Assembly: GCA_036939355.1 (NCBI GenBank)
Contig: JALLAP010000216.1
Span: forward strand, 1 to 23,379
Length of the DNA stretch: 23,379 nucleotides
DNA from: Thalassiosira profunda
Taxonomy: Eukaryota > Bacillariophyta > Thalassiosirophyceae > Thalassiosirales > Thalassiosiraceae
Direction: 5' to 3'
In this document: positions 14,613 to 23,379 of the stretch, in pieces
Layout: each line of letters begins with the position of its first letter
Numbering within the stretch: the stretch's first letter is position 1
The notes under the pieces: generated by a model
What the model was told of the DNA's origin: nothing
The model's database searches: none
Seen by the model: the letters and a program-made list of their open reading frames with translations, nothing else
Made by a program: the position numbers and the translations under genes

Positions 14613-16760
14613 TCACGGGTTGTAAATCTCGATGAAGTGGCAGTCCAAGTCGCAAATCGGACACCGCACCATCTGATTGCTGCACTGCAAACAGCATGTC
14701 TGATGGCCGCACGGGGCAGCCATGCAGTCCACCCCTCGCTGTCGACAGAGGAGGCATGTGTCTGGCACCGTCGTGGAGACCACCGAGGCGTCGTCCTCGA
14801 GAATAATTGTGTCGTCCTCGTCTTGGCCATCCTCGGAGCCGGTGGAATCGTTGCCGGCGAACCCGCCAATGGCCCCATACAGCCCGTGGACCTCCTCCTC
14901 CTTTGGATGCGGAAGATATGAGTGGGAGCGGACATTCTCCTTCTTCGGCGAAGAATCTTCCGCCTTCGTGGACTTCTTGGCGCTCTTTGTTGCAGTGCGT
15001 TCTTCAGTCGTTGCCTCGCCGCCGCTAGTGCCTCCGCTCGCACCGCTTACATCAACATTCGAGCCCTTGGGCTTCTTCTCCCGAAACATCGTCGGATCCA
15101 AGCTCCCATCGACCACCGGAAATGCCTTTGCCAGGCTTTCCACAGCCCCCAACGCCAGGTCCAGATCCTCCACTTCGTATACGCTGACATCCTTCTCATT
15201 GATCAAATAGCGTAGTATCCCCACGTGCCTTGCCTCCATCGCAACGTCCATCGCGCTCCGCCCCTTGCTCGTTTTGAGGGTCGGAGTGAACATCGGCGTC
15301 TTCTCCTGCTTGTTCAGGCTCTTGAGCATGCCGGCACCCGCGTGCATCACACTCGCGCCAATACCACCGCTCTTGGCATTGCCCGTAGAGATAACGTGCA
15401 GCGGGCAATGTTGCACCTCCACTAACCAGCGAAGCAGCTTCTCGCTCTGGCCCTCGATGGCCGCGTGGATTGGAAACAGCGCCTCCTTTCCTTTGTCTTT
15501 GGGCACGAACGGCACGCGAAGGTTCACGTTGCCGGTCAAATACAACTCCACCGCGGTACCGTACCGTCCATTCAACAAGGCGTGCTTGAACCGCTTGCTC
15601 AGGGAGTTGCAGCTGGCACAAACGTTCACCGTGTTCTGATTCTTCACATTGAATGTCTCTGGAATCTGCAGTTTGGACCACTGCGTGGAGCACGCGTAGT
15701 TGGAGCAGATGCAAATGCCGCAGTTGCGGCAGTGGCGAGGGCGCTTGAACAGCGTGAACTTGGCGTTGCAGAGCGTGCACTCCTTACAGCTGTCGAAGGG
15801 AACCATGGCCGGAGGGGCGTTGGCGTAGGCGGAGGCTCGGGCCTCCTGTTCGGTCCGGAAGCTGAAGGCCTTCTGTCCGCTGCCCTTGCCGCTGCCATTG
15901 TTGTGGGTACTGTTGGTGATTTTGCTCGATAGCTTGGAGCTGGTGTTAATTGTCACGATCCAGTTGTCCGTCGCGGTATTGTGGTAGACCGTTGGCGGGA
16001 TGAGGGTGCGGGAATAGACCTTTGAGGTGCCCACCAAGAACATCTTTGATTTGCCGCCCGTACCATTGGAGGGCTGCACAGGCGAGGAGGACATTCCTCG
16101 TTTGCTCTGCTTCTCGGGTGATACTCCAGAAGAGTGGCCAACGCTTCTCTTTGCACTCCCGTCCAGGCTATGTGATCCTTTGTCCAGCTGGTCGACCCGC
16201 CCCCGGGTCAGCATGGGCGGCTCCGACCGATGCCCTGCCTTGCTCTGCTTGTTGCGGTCCTTTGCCACACCACGAGAAGAGTTGGCCAAACTTCCATCGG
16301 TTCCGACTTTGATCAGACCTTCCCTCCTGTTCTTCGTTACAGGAGTCGAACTGCGCGAGCGACCGGAGGACGTGCCGCCGAGGGACCCACGCGACGACCG
16401 AGACAGCCGCCGCGGGGAATGCGTGTGCAGCGCCACCGCCTCTCTCGCATTGCCGAGATGGCGCGGCTGTGAGTTTCGCAGCGGGGTCGGGGCCGCGCGG
16501 GGCGGCCTCTTCCCCGAGGCTCGGTGGCGGTGGCCGGGGTTGTACGCCGGAATGGGCTCCGCACGCGCGGACGCGGCGTCGTCCCGCGGCTCATGCAAGG
16601 CTCGCTCATCAGCGGCAGAGTGCCGAGACTCCGGCGCGTCCCTTGCCTCGGCGGGGACGGTGTCCCAGCGTGCGAAGCTGGTGTCGATCGCTCCCAGAGG
16701 CTTGGGAGGCGGCACCGGCTGCAGCGAGCTGAGGCTCCGGAGGGACGGCGCCGACGCCAT
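14613..16760 (-). CDS. FYVE-type zinc finger, degenerate ankyrin-like region and C-terminal RING: probable E3 ubiquitin ligase
   Basis: A single exon of 715 residues from ATG 16760. The first 320 residues are a basic, Ser/Pro/Arg-rich disordered region. A FYVE-type finger spans about 325-387: CKECTLC, the KRPRHCRNCG core matching the family's (R/K)(R/K)HHCRxCG, then CSNYAC and CASC. FYVE domains usually bind PI3P on endosomes; the core here has one His replaced (RPRHCR). Residues 393-525 look helical with weak ankyrin-like units (FPIHAAIEG, SAMDVAMEARHVGILRYLI). After an acidic low-complexity linker, the C-terminus is a C3HC4-type RING near 669-703 (CLLCRQRG...CGHQTCCLQC...CPIC), the fold that recruits E2 enzymes. 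The protein likely ubiquitinates targets at PI3P membranes. Start choice: an upstream in-frame extension has no ATG. Confidence 0.87.
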   Translation of the reverse strand: MASAPSLRSLSSLQPVPPPKPLGAIDTSFARWDTVPAEARDAPESRHSAADERALHEPRDDAASARAEPIPAYNPGHRHRASGKRPPRAAPTPLRNSQPRHLGNAREAVALHTHSPRRLSRSSRGSLGGTSSGRSRSSTPVTKNRREGLIKVGTDGSLANSSRGVAKDRNKQSKAGHRSEPPMLTRGRVDQLDKGSHSLDGSAKRSVGHSSGVSPEKQSKRGMSSSPVQPSNGTGGKSKMFLVGTSKVYSRTLIPPTVYHNTATDNWIVTINTSSKLSSKITNSTHNNGSGKGSGQKAFSFRTEQEARASAYANAPPAMVPFDSCKECTLCNAKFTLFKRPRHCRNCGICICSNYACSTQWSKLQIPETFNVKNQNTVNVCASCNSLSKRFKHALLNGRYGTAVELYLTGNVNLRVPFVPKDKGKEALFPIHAAIEGQSEKLLRWLVEVQHCPLHVISTGNAKSGGIGASVMHAGAGMLKSLNKQEKTPMFTPTLKTSKGRSAMDVAMEARHVGILRYLINEKDVSVYEVEDLDLALGAVESLAKAFPVVDGSLDPTMFREKKPKGSNVDVSGASGGTSGGEATTEERTATKSAKKSTKAEDSSPKKENVRSHSYLPHPKEEEVHGLYGAIGGFAGNDSTGSEDGQDEDDTIILEDDASVVSTTVPDTCLLCRQRGVDCMAAPCGHQTCCLQCSNQMVRCPICDLDCHFIEIYNP

Positions 16761-17170
16761 TTTGCAAATGTGAGTGCAAAGGTGTTCAATAGGAAGGCGC
16801 AAGGCGATTTATGCTGGCCGACTGGCAAGCTTGTTGTGTGGTTGCTCTGGACGAGTTGCAGAGATCTCGAACCGGTGGCATCAAGTTTGATTTTCCAAAC
16901 TACTGATTGCGTAACAATACCTAAGTAAGAGGTCTTTACAGGTCAATTTAGTTAACAAAATCTAACTATCTAAGTAAGTAGATTCCGCTATTTCGTTACT
17001 TTAATGGTAAAAATAGAGCAAATTTGCTGCCACCTCGTCCGCCAGCACCCATCACAATCACAACCACCTGCTTGCTGCGCACGCTCTGCCATTCTCTTCA
17101 CCACGCGGCGCCAAGCCCAACGTGAAGTCACCGGCGGCGGCGGCGGCGACCTAGGACCCATCTCTTAAAC
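16761..17170. promoter_or_regulatory. Divergent AT-rich promoter region
   Basis: This 410-bp stretch lies between the FYVE-RING gene (minus) and the coiled-coil gene (plus). An AT-rich block (about 16900-17025) contains two CTAAGTAAG copies (near 16921 and 16970). A (GGC)n run at about 17130-17146 precedes the plus-strand ATG. No coding frame or RNA gene was recognised. Confidence 0.4.
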
Positions 17171-18533
17171 ATGAACATCGAAGAGCACTGCACGTACCTA
17201 TTGAAAATGAATGTGCCCTTCTATCGACACTCGGAGGCTGCGGCCAAAGAGAACGCGCCCCGCCGCGAGGAGAAGAGGAAGGGATCGGCAGAGAACGACT
17301 TTGGTGCCATCTCGCTCTACTGCGCACAAAAGGCGTCCAGCTGGGATGCGGATGATACGAAGGAAAACAACGTCGAGATCTCCAACGCTGGCCGCGACGT
17401 CCAAAAGCTCGCCACCAAAGCACAGGCACTCAGCGCTTCCTCCCAGGCCAAGAAAATCGGGGCGCCGCCGAGGGAGCGCGTCTTCCAGGACAGGAAGAAC
17501 GGCGAGGGCAAGCGAATCGCCGCAGGCAAGCCCAAGAAGGACTCCCTTGGCAACATGCTGCAAAACAAGATTGCAAAGAGCGAGGATGTCATCGCGGGTA
17601 TGCAGGGTGAACTGAAGAGGAAGGACGCCGCGCTGGAGGATCTGGAGGACTTTGCGTCCAATCTGCAAGAGTTGTTGCGTTGCTTGGCAAAGGGCGACGA
17701 GGTGGCGGGTGAGCTGGAGGCCCTCTCCCGGCTTCCGGCGACAAGCGCCAAGGCCAAGGGGGCTAGAAATGCGTTGCAAATGATGCTGAGGGAGAAGGAG
17801 GGCGAGATCCTCGCGCTGAAGGAGCAGACGGATCAGCTGGCCGAGACGGTATCGAATCAAGGCGGCGTCATCCATTCTCTAGAGGGTATCATTGGCCAGA
17901 AGGATCAGGCAATCGAGGACATGCACTACTATCAGGAGACGGACATGGCGGCGAACAAGAAAATCCTGGCCCACGTGGAGGAGCAGCTGAACGAAACGCA
18001 GTGGTGGCATGCAGAAGAGGTCAACACCTTGTATGGGAATGTGGCCAGTCAATCAAGCTTGATTGCCAACCTGAAGAATCTGCTTTCGGAGAAAGATGAG
18101 GTGAGTGTCTCTGATGCTAGCTGTATCGTTCTCGAACTGCGCACTGACTTATTTCCATTGGTTGTCTACTGCCTGGCAGGCACTGGAGGAAATGTGCAAC
18201 TACAATGAGATGAACGACGTGGCCAACAGTAAGCTTTTGGCCCACTCCGCCAGAAAACACAGGGAGGAACTTCGTGAGCACGAGCTCCGCATGAAGAGCA
18301 TGCACAGCGTGCTCGTTCAGCACCTGCGGGGGAAGATCCTCTGCCAGAGAGAGATGGGGCAGCTCAGGCTTCAGTCGGTCGAAAGTGACAAAAGTTGCCA
18401 AGTGGATGAGTTGAAGTTTCTCGTGGTAATCCTGGCGATGGTGACGGTGTGTGTGGCCCTGGCGAGCCAGAACGAGTGGTTCCTCTACGGGGCGCCACTT
18501 TACTTCGCGTTCGTCTTCTGCAGCCTGGAGTAA
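17171..18533 (+). CDS. Coiled-coil protein with C-terminal membrane segments
   Basis: Two exons, 17171-18100 and 18180-18533, with a 79-nt phase-0 intron (GTGAGT...GGCAG), give 427 residues from a genuine ATG. The first 130 residues are charged and Lys-rich. About residues 135-385 are long Glu/Lys/Leu/Gln heptad-like helices (for example LKRKDAALEDLEDFASNLQE, LREKEGEILALKEQTDQLAE), predicting coiled coil. Two hydrophobic stretches end the protein (about 388-405 LKFLVVILAMVTVCVALA and 410-425 WFLYGAPLYFAFVFC), so it is anchored by its C-terminus, the layout of golgins and other tethers. No catalytic motif was found. A tethering role is inference; the specific family is not recognised. It converges on the J-domain gene 107 bp downstream. 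Confidence 0.78.
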
Positions 18534-18640
18534 ATTGGCAACTCTCGTCGGCGTGACGTATTCACAATCATGAACAATACGTGAATTCAATAGAGTGTTC
18601 ATTCTGTGTTAAAGCTAAAGCTACAGCATGTGCTACTCTG

Positions 18641-20092
18641 CTATCGCACGTCATCTCTGCATTCTCCATCCTCGTCTGTGCACTGTGCCTCCTCCTTGTC
18701 GTTGCTGCAATGGCCACAAGTCAGCTGGCATTTTTCTCGCATGAAGCCCGGATTCTCCTTGCACTGTCTTTGTTGCTCCCAGAAACCGCAGTGACCACTC
18801 AGGTCGATGCAGTTCATCGACGGAATGTCAATCACAACTGTGCCATCTTCGCCAACCGGAGCACCCTCCTCCCCCTCGACGCCAATCTTCCACCTCCCCA
18901 GGGATGAGTTAGGCGAAAGCTTCCATCTTCCAGGGCTGCCATCCCATTTGTCGACGCGTGCGTCCCGTGTGTAAAATTCGTGGGTCAATTTGGAGTAATG
19001 CGCGACAGTCGAATGTGGTTCGATAGTTTGCGTGCTCTCCGCTCGACGTCCGTTGAGCCAATACAGCTCCACCGGGTGGGCGTGGCGGTTGTTGAACACC
19101 ACTTTCACCTCGATCATACGCCACACCCAGCCCTCGAAGGACCCTCGATTTGTCGTTCTATGCAAGAAGAACTGTCTGTCGGGCGTGACGTTTCCGTGTT
19201 TATCATCGGTCCACTCGAAGTTGGCTGCATCCGCCTCCGGTAGCACTGCGCCTCTATTTGCAAACAGAAATAGCGGCTCCTTCATATCTTCCCTGCTGAT
19301 GTCAACGTTGAAGTACCTCATCAGCTCGTTCGATCTATGAAATCGCACGGACGTGGTTTGCAGCAGGTCCTCCCACCAAATCGACTGCGCAGACATTCCC
19401 GCAAAGGGGTAAGGGTAAACCATTTCGTCCTCCACTAGTGCCTCCAATTGCGGCGTGTAAAAGCAAATGAGCAAGTTCCTCTCCAACCTATCATTGTCGT
19501 CCAGCATAATTGTTCGCAGCTGATCTAGAGACACAACATGGAGAATCCGACTCTGCGCCTGCTTCACCTCTGGCTTGTCCTTCATCTTCGGAGGAGGCCC
19601 TCTGTGGAAGTAGAAGTTCCCGTGGAACGAGGTCCAGCCTCCCCCTCCCCCTCCCCGTCTATTCTGGTGCGTCGATGCTCCGCCGCTGCCGTTGCCCGTC
19701 TGGTCATATCGCTGTCGGCTGGCAGAATCGCTCAGCACCTCGAACGCGTGGGCCACCTTTCGAAACGCCTCGGTGGCCTCATCGGTTGGCACTTCTGTAT
19801 TCTTATCTGGGTGCGTGTCCCTGAGGTGGAATGCATTTATCATATGAGCAAGAATTCATCCTGATTCATCCCATCAGCATCGCTGCAACAAATCTTTGCA
19901 CCTTCATCAGTCGCTGCAACAAATATTGTATCAAACTCACCTGGCCTTCTTGCGATAGGCAGATTTGATCTCCTTTATGGTGGCACTCCGCTGGATGCCT
20001 AGGATGGCGTAGAGGTCGTCGCCGGCGGATGCAGCAAGGAGGGCCGACGCGAACGTTGCGGCGGCTAGGAGGGCGCTGACGAACGGCTGCAT
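18641..20092 (-). CDS. ER-directed J-domain protein with thioredoxin-like, VHL-beta-like and ShK-like regions
   Basis: Exons 20092-19941 and 19820-18641, with a 120-nt phase-2 intron (GTGAGT...CCTCAG), give 443 residues. The intron splits the J-domain: the first exon encodes a signal peptide (about residues 1-23, cleavage near ASA-GDD) and DDLYAILGIQRSATIKEIK; the second begins RDTHPDKN with the catalytic HPD. J-domains stimulate Hsp70 ATPase, so a luminal BiP-type partner is expected. A Gly-rich linker follows (about 92-115). Residues 143-245 resemble a thioredoxin-like fold without CxxC. Residues 288-340 (VELYWLNGRRAES...HEFYTRDA) resemble the VHL beta domain. Residues 387-422 are a Cys-rich ShK-like module (C...CGFW...CKENPGFM...CQLTCGHC), known from algal secreted enzymes. 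No KDEL-type signal is present. Trx-like and VHL-like calls are tentative. Confidence 0.86.
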
Positions 20093-20488
20093 ATCTCGTG
20101 CTCATCTACTCATCATCATGCTGCTGCAAAGAGCCGCGCCAAGCCACCACACCACACAACCTCAGAATACCTCCACAACTCAAGCACGCCTTTGGGCGTC
20201 GATTCGGGGCAATGCAACTGGAGGGGGCGGCTGATCGGCAGTGCCGCGGCACGGCATGGTGAAGGGGGCGAGTCGGGGCAGTTCATCCGCCCTAAATAAT
20301 ATAGTACAATACGCGCATAAAATGTACGTAAGTAGGAGACGAGTTGTCGTTCGAATTGGTTCGAGAATAGGAGGTGCCACCGCTGGTGAGGCTACTGCTG
20401 ACATTGGTGGGGTCCGTCGCGAGCTTGCCCCCAAGCTACAATAGCTTGTCGAGAAGAGAAAACAGATCCTCGTTTATGCACGTTCCGG
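20093..20488. other. Intergenic region upstream of the J-domain gene
   Basis: This 396-bp stretch holds the promoter of the J-domain gene (minus) and the 3' flank of the PT-repeat gene (minus). An AT-rich TATA-like patch (TAAATAATATAG) lies near 20293-20305. A TTCnnGAA pair at 20360-20367, with another TTC ten bases earlier, is a weak heat-shock-element-like match. No gene was seen. Confidence 0.35.
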
Positions 20489-22904
20489 TTACCACCATTT
20501 GAGGTTGACCCACTCCCAAGCATTCTTCGAGAAACAGACCTTCGTCGCGGCCTGCTGTTGAATCGAATTCAGATCGTCCCAGCCCATATCATCCGTAGCT
20601 GGCGCGGGCCCATCGTTATCCCACGTATCCACGGTCCAGCCCAAAGCCGCGTAATGTTGCGCCACACCGGCCGCTTGCAGCTCCGACCAATAGTAGCCAT
20701 TGTAGTGATTCATAAAGCAGTCCCACATGCCTTGGCCCATTCCCAACAGCTCTACGGCCCTCTGTTCCGCCACAGTGAGATCCGAAAAGCGGTATGATTC
20801 CAACACAGAGATTTCGAGGTTGTTCCACGAGCTTTTATCGTATCCCAATGAGCTGGAGGCAACGCCTTTGTCGCCTGAACTCAACTCATCCCACTGAGTG
20901 AAGCGCGTGAAGGGATAGGGAAACGGGTACATTGTATTCAGTGGATCGGGCGTGGGTTGTTGCGTTGGACGTTTCGTTGTCGGGAGCGGCGTCGGCTTTC
21001 CTGTCGGTTGCACCGTAGGCTTATTGGTTGGCTGCGGCGTTGGAGGTGCCGCGGGCTGTGTTTCGCACGAACCCACTTCCGTCCAGGCATCTCGCCAACT
21101 GCTGTTTGGGTTGTCTGGCTGCGGCTTGAAGTTGGGCTGTTGGCAGTAGAATGCCCAGGGGTACGCCCTGCACTCATATATCATTCCATTCACTGCCATC
21201 TCGCTTCCGGCCCTGTAGACAGTGGCGGAATCGTAGGTGTCTGGACAAGCCGGTACGACCTGGGGTTCCAGAGTGACGGGGGCAACCGTCGGCTGCTTCG
21301 AGGGCGATGCAGTAGGCGAAACCGAAGGAGGGGTTGTTGGTTTTCCAGTAGAGGGACTTTGAGTTGGTGGATCGGTCATATCAATGACCGGTTTTCTCGA
21401 TGGAGACGCTGACGGAGCATGAGTAGGCGCGCTAGTTGGATCAGCAGTGGCTGGCGCCGTCGACGGCGAGCTGCTTGGCGACGAGGTTGGAGCGACCGTG
21501 GGCTTCGAACTGGGTTGCATGGTCGGTTTCCTCGTCGTAGGATGCATCGTCGGCAAAGGAGTGGGATCGAGTGTAGCCTCCGCGCCAACAACTTGACACC
21601 CGTGCATCGCGCAGCAATCTTCTTCCGTGGCAAAGAGAAAGGTGTCCGCATTATTCGACCACGCCATCCAGTGAGGAAAGTCAAAGCCGTGCGAACATTT
21701 GTCTTCTTTGCTGTAGACGTTGGGATACCAGAATTCGGACAGCGTCGGGTTGGCGGTGGGTGCGTCTGTCGGATGCTCCGAAGGCGAAATCGTCGGGCCA
21801 CTGGTCGGAGAGTGGCTCGGACTTCGGCTGGGCGAGCGAGTGGGGCTCTGCAAGTGGAGTTCAGGCGATGTTAGAGAATGGCAGTAAGAAGCGTACTGTA
21901 GAGATGATAGTAAGTAGAATGAAACTCACGGTCGTTGGCTGGAAAGTTGGTGCCAGCGACGGACTGTCGCTCGGGTAGAAAGTGGGAGCGACAGATGGCT
22001 CGGCCGACGGCGCCTCGGACGGCCCCGACGAAGGCTCGCCACTCGGCATTGTCGTGGGCTCCCCAGTGGTCGGCGATTCGGTGGGCGAGACCGTTCGATA
22101 GCACGCGCTCACGTACGGCCAGGCATTGTCCCAGAGGTCGTATTCGGCCTCGCCCCAAGCCGGATCTTCGTCCGGGATGCTACAGTACGGCTCGTGCACG
22201 TACGTTCCGTTTGCATCTTTGGAATCGTTGCACATGAAAATGTGCGACTCCACCTCGACCGGTTCTCCGACAATGTAATCCTTCTTCAGTGGATCGTACG
22301 CCGGAGGGCAGTACGGGAGGGGCGTGGGCGCCTCGGTCGGACTGCTGGTGGTGGGAGCTTGCGTCGGACTTGCAGATGGAGAGTGGGTGGGACTGCTTGA
22401 TGGGCTCTGCGTGGGCGGTGGTGTCGGCGCCGGAGTGGGCTTGTCTGTAGGCCCTGGCGTCGAAGCGGTGAGCGTCCAACCCGATCCCGCCGCCGCGGTG
22501 GGGACAGGAGCCGTAGGCGCTCCCTGCTGCGACGGCGTCGACGGGAAATTCATCGAGTCGCTCCACGGCGCCCGGTTCGGCTTGCGGTTGGGAGCCTTCC
22601 CCGGTGATCGCACCTCGCTGGTCACAGCGTATTTTGACTTGTTCTTTTGCTTCTCGCGCTTCTCCCGCTCCTTCTCCTCCTTCTTTCGGCTCTTATCGTT
22701 GTCTTTCAGCCTTCTGCCATGTTGCTCGGCGATCGAGGAAGCGGCGGCAGTATCGCTGCCCTCTCCAAACCGGAACCGAAAGCGGGCGACGGCGCCATCG
22801 GTGTCTTCGCTGGCTGTTGCAGCTGGCAACGACGCCAATGTCGCCAGGGAGAGGACGACCGCCCGGGCCGCTAGCCGCTGTCTGCCTCTGCGGTCAGCCC
22901 CCAT
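20489..22904 (-). CDS. Secreted Pro-Thr/Pro-Ser repeat protein with cysteine-rich carbohydrate-binding-like modules
   Basis: Exons 22904-21930 and 21847-20489, with an 82-nt phase-0 intron (GTGAGT...TTGCAG) inside a PT-repeat tract, give 777 residues. ATG 22904 gives a clean signal peptide (RLAARAVVLSLATLASLPAATA). ATG 23006 would add 34 residues. A Lys/Glu-rich charged region is followed by tracts of PTxxPS repeats typical of stramenopile wall proteins. Set between them are two modules of the form CPxxYD...Y..G..V...I..C.....YC....W......C, resembling chitin-binding CBM5/12. A third module reads WYPNVYSKEDKCSHGFDFPHWMAW...EEDCCAMHGC. The C-terminal 150 residues hold about four copies of a W(D/S)(D/E)L...A..LG....W repeat. 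Secreted, probably cell-wall associated and O-glycosylated; ligand unknown. Confidence 0.85.
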
Positions 22905-23169
22905 CCCGGTATCCTTTGGTGCTGCGCCTCCAAGAGCTTTGATCGCCACAACCAATCTCTTTAGCGGCACCCTTGCAGCGTCGACTGCAAGAGTGAAGAG
23001 TGGCATAGAAGACGCCTGGTGACCCAATCATCGGGCGGGTGAAGCGGGGCTTCACTTGCTTGAAAGTGCTTCGGTGCACCTCAAAATTTGCGTAAGTCGT
23101 GAATTTGCAGTCTAATACTAGTTCCTACGCAGACTTGTTACATAGAAACGGCTGAGACGCTCGACTGAG
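22905..23169. promoter_or_regulatory. Divergent region upstream of the PT-repeat gene
   Basis: This interval lies between the PT-repeat gene (minus) and a possible new gene starting at 23170 (plus). It includes ATG 23006 (minus), a possible alternative start. No RNA gene, repeat or further coding frame was recognised. Confidence 0.35.
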
Positions 23170-23379
23170 ATGTCGCAGGCGTTGAGTTTGGGGCTGAGCG
23201 TGAGGGGCAATGACGACGCTGCGGAGAGGGTATCTAGCGCGCTCCTCGACTGTCAAGGCGCACCTTCGAGGTGAGACAGCCTTCGTGCAACCTCGCGTGT
23301 TGTAGGCGGCGTGATGGTGCACCCTCATTCATTGTTCAGCTTTGCTATCACCATCGCTCGATCCCATTGGCGCACACTT
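23170..23379 (+). CDS. Possible 5' end of an unrecognised gene (exon 1 plus start of exon 2), cut by window end
   Basis: ATG 23170 opens a 33-codon frame (MSQALSLGLSVRGNDD...) ending at a GTGAGA donor at 23271. A CAG acceptor ending at 23339, after a CT-rich tract, would remove a 69-nt phase-2 intron. The frame then continues as SFAITIARSHWRTL to the last base of the window with no stop. Intron length and sites match those of neighbouring genes. The piece is short and unrecognised, so chance cannot be excluded. If real, it is transcribed divergently from the PT-repeat gene. Confidence 0.35.

Noticed and set aside
17130..17146. GGC trinucleotide run before the coiled-coil gene
   Set aside because: A short simple repeat, ordinary for this base composition.
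20350..20367. Heat-shock element upstream of the J-domain gene
   Set aside because: Only two or three imperfect nTTCn/nGAAn units; too weak to call, despite the attractive link to the HSF.
1..23379. tRNA, rRNA, CRISPR arrays or bacterial-type operons
   Set aside because: None recognised; introns and gene families are eukaryotic.

Overview
The window looks like nuclear DNA of a photosynthetic stramenopile, most likely a diatom or close relative. Genes are densely packed on both strands and carry short spliceosomal introns (about 43-141 nt, mostly GTGAGT or GTAAG donors and CAG/TAG acceptors). The gene content also fits: a helicase-associated (HA) domain tail, a urea-channel family gene, a heat-shock-factor (HSF) type regulator, Golgi-type sulfotransferases, and a secreted Pro-Thr/Pro-Ser-rich protein with small cysteine domains. 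The taxonomic call is inference; no rRNA or organelle marker is present. Most GC-rich open frames are shadows of the genes listed, and start codons were moved to real ATGs, with exons joined at consensus splice sites.

Layout. 1-107 (+) is the 3' end of an HA-domain gene. 346-687 (-) is an orphan, intron-containing C-terminal piece of a urea transporter. 688-5640 interrupts that transporter and carries an unrecognised five-coding-exon gene on the opposite strand (1324-4918, +). The N-terminal two thirds of the transporter follow at 5170-6465 (-). A divergent promoter with two perfect TGACGTCA boxes separates it from an HSF gene (6913-9303, +). Next come two adjacent membrane-anchored sulfotransferases (9515-10840 and 10986-12727, both -). 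A 295-bp MITE with 21-bp terminal inverted repeats and an 8-bp target duplication lies at 12900-13194. It sits between the second sulfotransferase and a disordered protein rich in RRxS motifs (13574-14335, +).

The right half holds a FYVE + repeat + RING protein (14613-16760, -), a membrane-anchored coiled-coil protein (17171-18533, +), and an ER-directed J-domain protein ending in an ShK-like domain (18641-20092, -). A secreted PT-repeat protein (20489-22904, -) and a possible first exon of a further gene (23170 to the window end, +) complete it.

There is no operon-like system. Shared themes are the secretory pathway (sulfotransferases, ER J-protein, secreted wall-type protein), endosomal or ubiquitin signalling (FYVE-RING) and stress or nutrient control (HSF next to a urea transporter). 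The most unusual locus is the split urea transporter with the novel gene between its halves.
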